This document shows, piece by piece, positions 1 through 10,731 of a stretch of 64,000 nucleotides of DNA. The stretch is from Sepioteuthis lessoniana (taxonomy: Eukaryota; Mollusca; Cephalopoda; Myopsida; Loliginidae). Positions within the stretch are counted from its first letter, which is position 1; every line of letters begins with the position of its first letter. Location of the stretch: positions 57,801,601-57,865,600 of the forward strand of contig OY757939.1 of NCBI GenBank assembly GCA_963585895.1. The letters run 5' to 3'. The notes under the pieces are model-generated. The model searched no databases, was not told the origin of the DNA, and worked only from the letters and a program-made list of their open reading frames with translations. The position numbers and the translations under genes are program-made.

Positions 1-1406
1 CAAATGATAAAAATATCAAAACTTTTTTTTCATGCACTCATCGTAACAACAGTGGTAAAAAGAATCAAAAGTTTTCTTTATGTTCTCATCGTAGCAACAG
101 TGGTAAAAGGAATCAAACCTTTTCTTCATGTTCTCATCATAGCAACAGTGGTAAAAAGAATCAAACCTTTTCTTTATGTTCTTATCGTAGCAATAGTGGT
201 AAAAAGTATCAAACTTTTTCTTCGTGTTCTCATCATAGAAACAGTGGTAAAAAGAATCAAATCTTTTCTTCGTGTTCTCATCGTAGCAACAGTGGTAAAA
301 AGAATGAAACCTTTTCTTTATGTTCTCATCGTAGCAACAGTGCTAAAAAGTATCAAACTTTTTCTTCGTGTTCTCATCATAGCAACAGTGGTAAAAAGAA
401 TCAAATCTTTTCTTCGTGTTCTCATCGTAGCAACAGTGGTAAAAAGAATCAAACCTTTTCTTTATGTTCTTATCGTAGCAATAGTGGTAAAAAGTATCAA
501 ACTTTTTCTTCGTGTTCTCATCATAGCAACAGTGGTAAAAAGAATCAAATCTTTTCTTCATGTTCTCATCATAGCAACAGTGGTAAAAAAAATCAAACCT
601 TTTCTTCGTTTTCTCATCGTAGCAACAGTGCTAAAAAGTATCAAACTTTTTCTTCGTGTTCTCATCATAGCAACAGTGGTAAAAAGAATCAAATCTTTTC
701 TTCGTGTTCTCATCGTAGCAACAGTGGTAAAAAAAATCAAACCTTTTCTTCGTTTTCTCATCGTAGCAACAGTGCTAAAAAGTATCAAACTTTTTCTTCG
801 TGTTCTCATCATAGCAACAGTGGTAAAAAGAATCAAATCTTTTCTTCGTGTTCTCATCGTAGCAACAGTGGTAAAAAGAATCAAACCTTTTCTTTATGTT
901 CTCATCGTAGCAACAGTGCTTAAAAGTATCAAACTTTTTTTTCGTGTTGTCATCATAGCAACAGTGGTAAAAAGAATCAAATCTTTTCTTCGTGTTCTCA
1001 TCGTAGCAACAGTGGTAAAAAGAATCAAACCTTTTCTTTATGTTCTCATCGTAGCAACAGTGCTTAAAAGTATCAAACTTTTTTTTCGTGTTGTCATCAT
1101 AGCAACAGTGGTAAAAAGAATCAAATCTTTTCTTCGTGTTCTCATCGTAGCAACAGTGGTAAAAAGAATCAAACCTTTTCTTTATGTTCTCATCGTAGCA
1201 ACAGTGCTTAAAAGTATCAAACTTTTTTTTCGTGTTGTCATCATAGCAACAGTGGTAAAAAGAATCAAATCTTTTCTTCGTGTTCTCATCGTAGCAACAG
1301 TGGTAAAAAAAATCAAACCTTTTCTTCGTTTTCTCATCGTAGCAACAGTGGTAAAAAAAAAATCAAACCTTTTCTTCGTGTTCTCATCGTAGCAACAGTG
1401 GTAAAT
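1..1406. repeat. 48-bp satellite array with 144-bp higher-order unit
   Basis: About 29 tandem copies of a 48-bp unit built on TAGCAACAGTGGTAAAAAG. Three unit variants alternate, so the true period is 144 bp (marker GCTTAAAAG at about 918, 1062 and 1206). The copies from about 900 to 1330 are nearly identical. Because 48 is divisible by 3, frames stay open for long distances on both strands; the 462-codon frame is a 16-residue repeat that frameshifts near 1360 through an A-run expansion. The array runs off the left edge of the window. Confidence 0.95.
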
Positions 1407-2018
1407 AATAGCAGAAAACTGATCCTCGCTGTTTTAATAGTAAAAACTATAGTGTTGTATGTAAATTAGATGCATCCATGAATTTAGAAAAATCAAAATT
1501 CCTATATCAAAAGCGCATTAAACGGCAACAATAAAGAAAATAGGCACCACCTACCATCCCATACGAATAAGTTTAGATCGAGAATCGTAGAAATGGAGAA
1601 GGCAGTGAGTAATGAAGGACAAAAGGAGGTCCATTATTTTGACAATGAAATAAAGTGAAGAAAGTGATAATGAACTGTAACGAAAAGACCGAAAAAGAAA
1701 ATGAACTTAGACCCAGGATCATCCATTTGAAGAAACAAAGAAAGACACGAAGTAAAACAACACAGGTTCTCGGAGAATAATAAGGAGAAGCAGAAGAGCA
1801 ACCAAGGGCATTCGACCTCCAAGGTTCAAAGAGATGTAGTATCGCATTTAAATTAAGAGCATCCATAAATGCAGTAACCCAATATCAACCAGCGCCAAGA
1901 TAATGCCAATAGCTAGTCGACATCTACTCTGCGAGATATATACATCATAACGAAACGAAAAGGTACACCAAGGAAAATTCTGGTTTATCCGATGAAATTA
2001 AACTGCAAATTGTGGCTG
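1407..2018. other. Unique AT-rich stretch, nothing recognised
   Basis: No repeat family, RNA gene or convincing coding pattern is visible. Short frames on the minus strand at 1573-1866 are F/S/L-rich and lack domain motifs. Confidence 0.5.
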
Positions 2019-2382
2019 AGTAAATACTACTCTATAGATGCACTACATGGAAGCAAACAAAACGCATAGAAAAAAGGTAGATGAGATCTACACTTGAATG
2101 CTACAAGCTATTTTGAACAAAAACTGGGAGCAACCCCCACCTCGAAACAACAACTGTACCGCCACTTACATTCCATCTCAAAAAACTATCCACGTAAGAC
2201 GAACAAGACATTTGGCACGCAGCTGGAGAAACAAGGACGAACTCATAAGTGACATTCTTCTCTTGACCCTTACACATAGACATGGCAGTGTTGGCCGATC
2301 AGCCAGAACTTATTTACATTAGCTCTGTGTGGATACAGGATATAACTTGGAAGAACTTTCGTGAGCGATAGATGATTGGGAC

Positions 2383-2443
<61 letters not shown>
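2019..2443 (+). pseudogene. LINE-R reverse transcriptase C-terminal fragment, split by an LTR
   Basis: This 5'-truncated copy of the common LINE-R family encodes the region after the RT domain. Frames around 2098-2322 give a decayed LQAILNKNWEQ...VRRTRHLARSWRNKDELISD...RSARTY, matching the better copies at 14.5, 31.1 and 47.4 kb. The element continues at 2906-2956, where a (GAT)n tail ends it; the gap is a solo LTR-T. A (GA)n tract at about 2388-2442 has expanded just before the LTR. Stops and frameshifts make it non-coding. Family membership is seen directly; the clade (RTE-like, from the short microsatellite tail) is inference. Confidence 0.8.
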
Positions 2444-2444
<1 letters not shown>

Positions 2445-2450
2445 TGTGTG
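2388..2450. repeat. (GA)n(GT)n microsatellite
   Basis: About 27 GA dinucleotides followed by GT, lying at the LINE-R/LTR-T junction. Confidence 0.95.
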
Positions 2451-2905
2451 TTTTGTTCTCACAACCATACAACTGCACGTATGCATATACAAATATACAT
2501 GGGATCATAGTCAACTGATAATGACGACTTCAACAAACGAATGAACACACTTTATAAAAATATAAATTTCTCACACTTTATTTTCGAAAGGATGGTGTTC
2601 GTTGTGTGAGAGAAATGAGTGGAGACAAGGACGGACTGCTATATTGACCCCAAATTCTTCTTCGACCATAGCAGCATTTCTTTCTCATCTTGGCTTGGGT
2701 TGCTCAACCGTGGGTCACTGAGGGTCTCAAAGCCCTCAATCTGCAAGGTGATTCTCACACTGGCATCCTGTCTCCAACTGACTCGAACAACCCAGGGTAC
2801 CTGGTTATATTATTGTCTAACATCCACCTGCTTCCGCTGTTCTTCCGCTTATTTAAACAGGGGCATCTCTTGATTGACGGCTCGGTCGAGGGTCAATATA
2901 TAACA
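2444..2905 (-). mobile_element. Solo LTR (LTR-T family) nested in LINE-R
   Basis: Read on the minus strand it starts TGTTATATATTGACCCTCGA, and it matches the copies at 49845-50284 and 60695-61137 over their length. Upstream LINE-R ends ...GAGAGT and the LINE resumes GAGTCAGGG directly after the LTR, giving a probable 4-bp TSD (GAGT at 2440-2443 and 2906-2909). The exact left end is blurred by the microsatellite. The ORFs inside are incidental. Confidence 0.75.
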
Positions 2906-2956
2906 GAGTCAGGGAAATCCATGCTGTCAGTGCGACTTGATGATGATGATGATTAG
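2906..2956 (+). mobile_element. LINE-R 3' end with (GAT)n tail, resumed after LTR insertion
   Basis: GAGTCAGGGAAATCC followed by a GATGATGAT tail matches the 3' ends of LINE-R copies at 6.98, 37.2 and 47.7 kb. It completes the copy that begins at 2019. Confidence 0.8.
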
Positions 2957-3019
2957 TTAATAAAGAAATGTTCAATTTCAACAAGTATGAAACCCCAATT
3001 AAAGAAAATTAGGAAAAGT

Positions 3020-3118
3020 AGTAGTGCAACCATATAGCAATATCCATACGACCACTGCCTGGAAGAAACTGCGTTTCATTTTATCGGTCAGGTTTATCTT
3101 CCATATGAAAACAGCATA
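3020..3118 (-). mobile_element. LINE-R internal fragment
   Basis: CTGCCTGGAAGAAACTGCG followed by TTTCATTTTATCGGTCAG is the same sequence found inside the longer minus-strand copies at 14.8 kb and 31.5 kb. Both ends are truncated. Confidence 0.8.
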
Positions 3119-4440
3119 ATATGAAATAATTATTTCATTAAACAATCTAATTTGACATTAGAAAGAATTGGAGAAGTAACCAATAGCACACAATTGCGTA
3201 CGTTTTTTTTTAAAGAAAAACACAATATGCACTTCCGGAAGAAAAAATATCAGACTCTGATTCTTACGGCAGACAACTTTGCTTTTTTTCTTTCTTTTTT
3301 TTAAAATACATACAAAGAACAAAAAAAAATTAAACAACAGAGAAATTTTCTTTTTCTTTCCAAAGAAAACCAAAAGCACTGATTTCTCGTTTCTTCTGCA
3401 AAATAACTTCAGCTTCAAGATATCTTATCTTACTGCATTATCCCCGATCCAACAGTCTCCGAAATATTTTTTTTTTCTGTCTGCTCCTTCGTAAAATCTT
3501 CCTCGTCTATCTCTTCGTAAAAATCTTCTCGTCTGCAAAAAAATTATCGTTTTTTTTAATCAATAGTTCCTTTTCCGTGTTCATAGGCTGATTCACAGTC
3601 CGAAGAGCGCAACTAACGCTTCTTGAAAATATAATTGAATTCTCAAATAAACAAAAATCGTAAATTAATTTTTTTTTGTTTCTTCCTTTATTAAAAAAAA
3701 AAAGACTCATTTATTCTTTTAATTCTTTTTTAAAGAGTTATGACACTAACCCTTGTTCATCGTTTGAAAAAAAAAGATACCTAGGGGTAATGAATATATA
3801 GAAAAATAGTATTTTCAAAAGAGAAATTGCTCTATCCAACAGGGTTATTGTGTTCTCTCTATCTGTTTTAGTTTCCGTGCAACTAGTTCAGAGGCGTAGC
3901 TTTCAGAGTATCGTTCGTATTATAGATAAGCCGTTAGATAAAACAAAGCTTAAAAATCACTAAAACTTGTCCGATACCTGATTTTCATAGCCACAGTGAT
4001 GGCTTTCAGCCTTTCACCGTATATTAGGAAATATTCTGAATGTCAGATAAATAACAAAAATGAAAATACCATCCGCTTCCTACAAAGACGAAAACATATA
4101 AACGTTTTCTTTGGAGAAATTGGTATAAGATTTTCTTGTGACATTATCTTGTTAATTCGCCAACAAGTAGTTTTAAATCATCGGCCTTGTTCAGCTCGGC
4201 CATAAAGAGAGAGAGAGAGAAAAAAAAAAAAGAAAACTGAAAGAAAGTAATTAGTATAATATGATAGATGATAAATTGTCTTCTTTTTTTTTTTTTTTTT
4301 CCTTTTTTTTTTCGTAAAGACATGTTCAGCTCCGTTTCCTCTGAGATCGAATGTACTCTAAACATTTGACATATTTGGACATAACTCAAATGATTTTTTT
4401 TCTTCTTCATACCAGATGCTTTCTATGAAGGTCAGGAATT
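3119..4440. other. AT-rich low-complexity stretch
   Basis: Poly-A and poly-T runs dominate (for example near 3200, 3290-3335, 3670-3710, 4280-4310). The frames here are K- or F-rich translations of homopolymers. No element boundaries were recognised. Confidence 0.6.
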
Positions 4441-4464
4441 TCCTTTACAAATGAGATTGGCTCC

Positions 4465-4465
4465 T

Positions 4466-4500
<35 letters not shown>

Positions 4501-4530
4501 GTGTGTGTGGGGGTGTGTGGGGGGTGTAAA
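4465..4530. repeat. (AT)n(GT)n microsatellite
   Basis: AT dinucleotides pass into GT and G-rich repeats. Confidence 0.9.
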
Positions 4531-4948
4531 GAGATTCGTATTGATTCAACGAGAGAGACGTAAATGAAAAGGTTCGCAAATGATTTCAAATTTGGTATTT
4601 AAATTTCAAGCTCTTTGAGTTGATTTAAATACATTCAGTGTCCTTGAAAATATGTGTTTACGAGTGTATTTATATTTAAGAGTACATGCACATATACGTG
4701 TGAGCATATGCTCATACACATTCAGCAAAACATACACTAATACAAATAATACATCCATCCATTATTACACCCACACGCACAAACAAAATACATAAACATA
4801 CATGCAGAAGCTCATTAATAAACACACAGACAGACAGACACACACACACACATTAACATCCACTTGATATAAAAAGAGAATCGATAAAAATAGTTCATTA
4901 ACAAAACAATCAGAATCATGCATGGACAATTAACTTCAAAGGAACAAT

Positions 4949-5597
4949 TGTAACATATTGACCCCGGCCAAGCTGTCAAAATAGGAAATGCACCTGTGTA
5001 AATAACAGGTGCATCCGGTCGAAGAATATCAGGATATAACCTTGACCGTGGACGGGTTGAATGAGTGCGGTTTGTGACGCCCACAAGAAGAAGGTGGATG
5101 TCGAACAATTATAAAACCCGGTTGGAGATAGGAAGTCAGGCAGTTGGGGATCAGGTCAGTTGGAGATAAGATGCGGTAGAGAGAACCAGCACCCAGAGAG
5201 GCTGGGCCCCCAGGCCTCCGATTGAGCAGTTGGAGTTCAGAGCCTCAGTCACTTGGAGAGAAGATGCTGGAATGAGGAACATGTCCCAGAGAGGCTGGGC
5301 CTCCAGGCCCCCGGCTGGGAAGCCCAGGAGAACGGGAAAGAAACGCTGTTATGGCCATAAGAGTTGGGATCAATATGTTGCAGTTCTGTTCGGTCTCCAA
5401 CTCACCTCTCACGCATTAAAACCTTTCGTAACCCTTTCGAACCCTTTCAAATAAAGTGAGAGGTGTATTTTTCTAAAGAACTGTGTCCGCTCGTCTTTAT
5501 TTTGTCGTCGTTATGATTCTGCATGCATATGTATATGCATATGGATGCAGAATCATTATGCAGATGTGTTTGTATAGTTGTTCCTGGCTATACAACA
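4949..5597 (+). mobile_element. Solo LTR, LTR-T family, TSD CAAT
   Basis: The 649-bp unit starts TGTAACATATTGACC and ends CTATACAACA, with the 4-bp duplication CAAT on both sides (4945-4948 and 5598-5601). A TATA-type box (TATAAAAC, about 5110) and a poly-A signal (AATAAA, about 5450) lie in the order expected for U3-R-U5. Near-identical sequence occurs at 46147-46722 and, on the minus strand, at 33851-34558. No internal region remains, so it is a solo LTR left by recombination. A near-perfect palindrome (GATTCTGCATGCATATG and its complement) sits at about 5515-5555. Confidence 0.9.
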
Positions 5598-5800
5598 CAA
5601 TCACAGACACAAAACCTGAATTTAAGCAAAATCAAAACAACCAATCAAAATAATTTTAATGATTAAGAACATCAACACAAAACAAACAAAACCAAATTGC
5701 GGATAAAGACTAAAATGTCCGAATCCCTTGTCGCAAAAGTATACGGAATAAACAAATAAATATCAAATTTGAAATCATTTGTGGACCTATTCCAGTGAAA

Positions 5801-5803
<3 letters not shown>

Positions 5804-5881
<78 letters not shown>
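5804..5881. repeat. (AT)n(GT)n microsatellite
   Basis: A long AT tract runs directly into a GT tract. Confidence 0.95.
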
Positions 5882-5884
<3 letters not shown>

Positions 5885-6007
5885 CAGTCCAGTTAAACCG
5901 GAGTCGGGAATAATTCCGTCAGGACTAAAAATCATTCAATTATGAACATTTAAATTTTTCTGGTGAAGAGCTCAATGTAATAGACATCACAGAGCAATAA
6001 TTTCTTT

Positions 6008-6242
6008 AAGAAAAATAAAAAAAAAAAACGGTCACATTAGGATTATAAATTTATTTCCATCCTGTTATGGATATTGATATGAATCAATAACACCACAAAT
6101 AACAAGACTTCTTCAGATCTAATGGATAAAATAAATCTGATCTGGAGAACTGTTATTTTTGGTGTTATTGATTCATATCAATACCCATAAACGGAAGGAA
6201 ATAAATCTATAATCCTAATGTGACCGGTTTTTTGCTTTTCTT
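6008..6242. repeat. Foldback element with ~95-bp inverted arms
   Basis: The left arm (about 6008-6107: GGTCACATTAGGATTATAAA ... GAATCAATAACACCA) is repeated in inverted orientation at about 6149-6242 with a few mismatches. The spacer of about 40-50 bp is itself partly self-complementary (CTTCAGAT/ATCTGGAG). No coding capacity. Confidence 0.85.
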
Positions 6243-6246
6243 AAAT

Positions 6247-6248
6247 AA

Positions 6249-6314
<66 letters not shown>
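6247..6314. repeat. (CA)n(TA)n microsatellite
   Basis: TA, CA and TA dinucleotides adjoin the foldback. Confidence 0.95.
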
Positions 6315-6317
<3 letters not shown>

Positions 6318-6713
6318 GATGGATTCGTGATCGATTTGTTTTTTGTTCTTTCGTTGGCCAGGATACGAAGCGTCAAGCATTTGCGTGAACAGAGAGTGAA
6401 GAACGAATAAAAAATACGAGAAGAAACGGTTCCTTATAAGAAAGAAGACATCGGTGTCCGTTGCCATTTTCTCCCTGCTTTCTCGACAAGAAAAATAGAA
6501 TAAAACTATAACAAGTCTACACGATCAACATTGAATTTTGTCCTTAAGTTTTCCCTCACCACAGCCGATTAATAGCCCACATCGACATTGCAGTCCCTTA
6601 TGATTACGCGAATGAGTCTTTTTTTTTTCAATGAGTGGCGTTAAAATGATTGTTTTCCATTTATAACAACGAATATTGGAGTTTTATAGAAACTTGAGTC
6701 ATGGTAATCTTTC

Positions 6714-6981
6714 GTTAGTCATCCAAATAAGACGAACAAGGCATGCAGGACACTGCTGGAGAAGCAAGGGCGAAATCATAAAATGACGTTCTCCTATGGA
6801 CCCCTTCACATGGACGAGCCAGTGTTGGCCGACCAATAAGAACTTACCTACAACAGCTCTGTACAGACACAGGAAGTAGAGTGGAAGACCAGCCGAGACC
6901 AATGAATGATAGGGATGGATGGAAAAAGAGTGTCAAGGAAATATGTGCAAGCAGCACGATTTAATGATGATGATGATGATG
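6714..6981 (+). mobile_element. LINE-R 3' fragment with (GAT)n tail
   Basis: AAGACGAACAAGGCATGCAG through GTCAAGGAAATATGTGCAAG, then a (GAT)n tail. It is the same segment as in the other 3' copies but more diverged, and it has stops in all frames. Confidence 0.85.
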
Positions 6982-7027
6982 ATAGAAGCTTAATATATTG
7001 ATTAATATATGTACTTATTACTCAAAG

Positions 7028-7470
7028 CAGTGGTTTTAAACTATGATCCAGGTAACACAGGGCATCCGCAACGTTAATAACAGGGGTCTGCAGACGCTAA
7101 AATTAGCGACTTAAAAAAATTAGCGACTTAAAAATGTATATCATCCTATAAGCGATGGAATAGCGAATACGTATTTCTAGTTCCTTGTAAACACCTATGA
7201 AAATTCACGTTAAATAACAGCTAGTTCCAAAATTTTGGCTTGGTGCGGCTTCTAAGTATACATTGATATCTTAAAAGGCATTCAAAATGCTGCTACATGT
7301 TGCAACAACGTATTTATATGAATCAGCATTTTCAGCACTTAGCGATGTGATGACTAAATACAAATCTAGACTTGTGTAAAGTGAATTACGCGTAACTTTA
7401 TCTAACACACTGACTTTCTAGAAAAGATAAAAGATCTGTGGTCAGCAGTAAATAAACAAAAGACATGCTG
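7028..7470 (+). pseudogene. hAT-type transposase remnant (C-terminal dimerisation region)
   Basis: The left edge CAGTGGTTTTAAACTATGAT resembles a hAT terminal inverted repeat. A frame at about 7285-7430 reads HVATTYLYESAFSALSD, then KYKSRL, a stop, SELRVTLSN and, after a frame disruption, KIKDLW. That order matches the C-terminal dimerisation region of hAT/ZBED-type transposases, where a conserved SxFS motif precedes K.R.RL and L. The catalytic core is absent, in-frame stops are present, and I could not find a matching right terminal repeat. It is probably an internally deleted, dead copy. Family assignment rests on motif recognition only. Confidence 0.6.
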
Positions 7471-7774
7471 ATAGCCTTCTGGGACATGAAAAGAACCATG
7501 ATTATTGTTTTCCTTGAAAAAGATACAACTATAAACAGTGCTTCTAATCCTCAATTCCTTAGCCAATATTTCACCTTAATCATTGAATGACCCACGAGTG
7601 TTTGAATTATATTCATCATAAAGTTTTTGATAATATAATATTTATGATGTTTTCTTGAATTATCAATATATATTGATAATGCCACATCTATGATAATGTT
7701 TTCGATAATGTTAATTCAGAGAGTGAAACTGTGGTAAGTCTTTATAAACAAGGTGAGAAGCTTTGATTTAGTTT

Positions 7775-8000
7775 GGTTTTCTGGCATATCATTATTGGTT
7801 ATTTAAAGCCAAATCTTGTTTATACATATATATTAAATATATGATTTGTTAAAACATTTTGTAAATAGACACAGTTAAACGATCTAACAGTTCTATTGCA
7901 ACCAATTCATTTTAGCATTAGTCAACAAAGTTAAATGGTTCCAAGTATTGCTAGGTATCACTAACATCAATTAAACATTAGTCCTTTGTTTACAAACAGT
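7775..8000. repeat. SINE-A tail fragment (-) and minisatellite-like repeats
   Basis: TTTTCTGGCATATCATTATT at about 7777 is a minus-strand SINE-A tail. The rest is degenerate TTCTATT...AATTCATTTTAGCA...GTTAAATG units of the type that flank W modules. Confidence 0.65.
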
Positions 8001-8010
8001 TAAATGATCA

Positions 8011-8254
8011 TAGGGGGTGTCCTCGTGGTGTAATGGTTAAAGCGATGGACTGCGGAATCGTAGTACGCGAGTTCGTACTCCAGTCGCCCTATTACATTTA
8101 CTTTCGGGCAAATACCCTTGGGAAAGGTATGAACCCCCTTATCCGCCCAACTATGGGTAAAATAGTACCACTACTGTTCTTCTAGGGGAATGGCCTTGGC
8201 ATTAAATAACCTAAAAAGAGTTGATATGCCATTAAACAAAGAACCAAACCAAAC
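8011..8254 (+). mobile_element. Full-length SINE-A, TSD TAAATGATCA
   Basis: tRNA-derived SINE. The head has an A-box-like TGGTGTAATGG and a B-box-like GTTCGTACTCC. A shared core follows (ACCCTTGGGAAAGGTATGAA ... CTATGGGTAAA), then the tail GGCATTAAATAACC ... GTTGATATGCCATTAAAC. The 10-bp TSD TAAATGATCA lies at 8001-8010 and 8255-8264. It would be transcribed by RNA polymerase III and mobilised by a LINE; neither can be shown here. Confidence 0.9.
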
Positions 8255-8339
8255 TAAATGATCAAACCGTTCTATTTCTAACAATTCATTTTAGCATAAG
8301 TTATTCGTTTTCACTCGGTTTAAATGCCAAAGAATTCCA

Positions 8340-8777
8340 CGAGTTTGACCCATAGATAGGATCCGATCAGGTGCTACAACTCCGGGCCAGATTGGATTTG
8401 GGAGCGATGACAATAAAGGGGTACATCGCATTCCCCCAACTCCACCATTACTGAAGTCTCAAATTGTTTAGTGTCATATCCAGGATACACTTTGGAGGTG
8501 CAGAGAGGCAGTCTGTTTCGGTTTCGGTTTCTTTGTTTAATGACATATCAACCTTTGTGGGTTATTTAATACCAAAGCTATTCTCCTTGAAGAACAGTAG
8601 TAGTGCTATTTAACCCATAGCTGGGAGGATAAGGGGGTTCATACCTTTCCCAAGGGTATTAGTCCGAAAGTGAACGTAATAACGATTTCGAAGTCCATCG
8701 CTTTAACCATTACACCACAAGGATACCCCCGAGGCAGTCTGTATATTCTAGTCTTAGCTGATTGGGTTAAAGAAGAT
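8340..8777 (+). mobile_element. W module, interrupted by a SINE-A
   Basis: The ~220-bp W sequence (CCCATAGATAGGATCC ... AGTGTCATATCCAGGA) is split at 8516/8731 by a SINE-A insertion. The terminal hairpin end near 8760-8777 is diverged. See the W module at 13966 for the clearest architecture. Confidence 0.8.
8517..8730 (-). mobile_element. SINE-A nested in W, TSD GAGGCAGTCTGT
   Basis: Complete minus-strand SINE-A from tail (TTTAATGACATATCAACC) to head (CCATTACACCACAAGGATAC). The 12-bp TSD GAGGCAGTCTGT (8505-8516 and 8731-8742) is perfect. Confidence 0.9.
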
Positions 8778-8819
8778 TGGTATACTTAATTTTCTAATAT
8801 TTTTTTTTAAAAATCCAAT

Positions 8820-9010
8820 TGATTGGGAAGAGTCCCTTTTGTGTGGTAGCTAACGTTCTAGACTGTGACATTGTAGTACATAAGTTCGAACTCTAATTAC
8901 ACAATTGCGTTTATTTTCGAACTAATACCCTCGGGAAAGGCATGAACTCTTTTATCCTTCCTCCGCCTAAGCTATGGGTTAAATCGTACCACCACAGTCC
9001 ATCTAGAACA
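8820..9010 (+). mobile_element. Degenerate SINE-A
   Basis: The core GGGAAAGGCATGAACTC and the phrase CTATGGGTTAAATCGTACCA are recognisable; head and tail are decayed. Confidence 0.65.
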
Positions 9011-9363
9011 ACTTTCAGGAAAAAAGAAAGGCTTTCCGAAAAATCGGTCCTCAACATTACAGATTTTGGCAATTCGTCGCAACATCGAAGGTATAAATAT
9101 AAAAAATCTCGAGGCAACACTATTGTTCATAGATTTCTCCCATCCTTTTTGTTTCATACCCAGACGGTTGGTTGGTTGGTTATTTTGATTAACGGTATAT
9201 AAACCCTTTTTGGAGTCATTTAACCCCGAATTAAATTTCAAACAATTCAGTTTAGTATAAGTATTGTTTCTGTTTACAAACAGTTAAATGTCAAACCAGA
9301 TCAGTTAAATGTCAAAACAGTTCTATTTCAAACAATTCAAATTAGCAAAAGTTCACAGTTTAG

Positions 9364-9560
9364 TTCTATTTGACCCATAGATAGGACCCTATCATGTGCT
9401 ACCATTCCGGGCCAGTGCACCTGATGTACTCCGCACTCCCTAAAGTTCCAGCATTACTGGAACCTCATCATCAGATTGTTTAGTGTCGTATCCAGGACAC
9501 TCGTTGGGGGGGGGGGGTCTTATCACTCTGCAGAGAATAAGTCGATGTATTCCACAGCCC
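9364..9560 (+). mobile_element. W module
   Basis: TTTGACCCATAGATAGGACC through CCCCAAACAGACTGAG, preceded by minisatellite-like units from about 9240. A 12-base G tract lies near 9507-9518. Confidence 0.8.
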
Positions 9561-9782
9561 CAAACAGACTGAGGAATTCATACACAAAGGAAAGACTGAC
9601 CAAATACAACTAAAATATAGTCTCCTCGAAGAAACTGCTACCTCTATAAAAATGCTTTACAAAAACATGAAAAAAGAATGGTTCGCTCACTAGATGGCAA
9701 CGTAAACTTCTTCAACATTTTCGCTGGAGTCTAACGAATAGGTGACTAAGCACCGAACATGCTTTTAATCTGCCTTGATTAC

Positions 9783-10010
9783 TGTTGTATAGTAGGTCGT
9801 ACCACGTGACTTCCGGTATCTTGGAGGTATAAAAGACGTCGTGTTTCTTAAGCGCGTCACTAAGTAAAGATCTCGATCAGTAGAACGACCAACTTCAGAC
9901 GTAACATCCACAGCGCGAGACTTTTAATATTTGCTGGACTCTGTACCTCATCAGGTAATTAATAATTAACTCTGTTTCGCTGTGTATCTCTTCCTTACCA
10001 CGATACAACA
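9783..10010 (+). mobile_element. Short solo LTR (LTR-S), TSD ATTAC
   Basis: A 228-bp insertion with TGTTGTATAG at the left and CGATACAACA at the right, flanked by the exact 5-bp duplication ATTAC (9778-9782 and 10011-10015). The strand is taken from its TATA box. It is a single copy in this window. Insertion into the RT frame of LINE-R fixes both ends. Confidence 0.88.
9829..9836 (+). promoter_or_regulatory. TATA box of LTR-S
   Basis: TATAAAAG about 47 bp inside the LTR, followed by a GC-richer stretch that would hold the start site. Function inferred from motif and position. Confidence 0.55.
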
Positions 10011-10202
10011 ATTACGTACAATGAATGTCAATAGATCTAATTTAAAATATTGATTTCACACTAAAAAAAAAAAAAGACAAGAAATTGACGACATTCTACA
10101 GAAACAAAGACAAAGTCAGACTATGCAGATGATCTAGCACTTTTCAAATACATCTACCCAAACCGAATGCCCGCTGCATAACCTGGAATGGACAGCTCTA
10201 TG

Positions 10203-10731
10203 TGTACCCTACCCATGATACGGATATGTGAAACGTACATAGAATGTTCAAAAAATATATACATAGAACATAGGAATCCCGAAACACGAAAACACTTACG
10301 ACTTCTTCGTTCAGGTACGAAACTTTTTATTACCTTTGAGTTTAAAGGTTTTTCGACATAAGGAGAGAGAGGCACAATCTTTCTATTCTGGCTTTTCCAT
10401 CTGCCCCCAAAACACGTGCGACGCCCGTAGCGCACAAATTCGTCTGGCCTCAGTGGGCCCCGAAAGTCGACCCTTCCCGTTTGTAGTCTAGTTTTCAACT
10501 GACTTTTTTCAAAATCCTCCACGCGCGCTTCCGGTGCATAACGCCATTCACATCCCCTATCTGGGATTTTTATTTTGACATCTGTGAACGACACATCCTC
10601 CCCGCGCGTGCGTTAACACCTGCGCTCAAGATTGCACCTAACTAACCCATGTGCTGAGCCGAAAGGTTCTCAGCCTAACTAAACCCAAAGGCAAGATATA
10701 TAAAACGAAATCCCTCGGCCATTATATTACA
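10203..10731 (-). mobile_element. Solo LTR, LTR-G family, TSD TATG
   Basis: Bounded by TATG duplications (10199-10202 and 10732-10735). On the minus strand it begins TGTAATATAATGGCCGAGGG and ends TAGGGTACA, and carries a TATATATC box close to the 5' end and an AATAAA poly-A signal. It matches LTR-G copies at 26.6, 32.1, 32.8, 48.5 and 58.2 kb. A 146-codon frame inside is an LTR by-product. Confidence 0.9.

Noticed and set aside
4..1392. 462-codon open frame made of 16-residue repeats
   Set aside because: The 48-bp satellite period is a multiple of three, so a frame lacking a stop in one unit stays open throughout. Frames on the other strand are open too, and no non-repeat coding context exists.
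4144..4410. 88-codon K-rich minus frame and nearby F-rich frames
   Set aside because: Products of poly-T/poly-A tracts.
8016..8100. Functional tRNA genes at SINE heads
   Set aside because: A- and B-box-like motifs are present, but acceptor stems do not pair, and each lies in a repeated element with SINE core and tail.
10154..10594. 146-codon minus-strand frame
   Set aside because: Lies within and across the edge of a solo LTR-G with a clear TSD; not conserved as a frame in other LTR-G copies.
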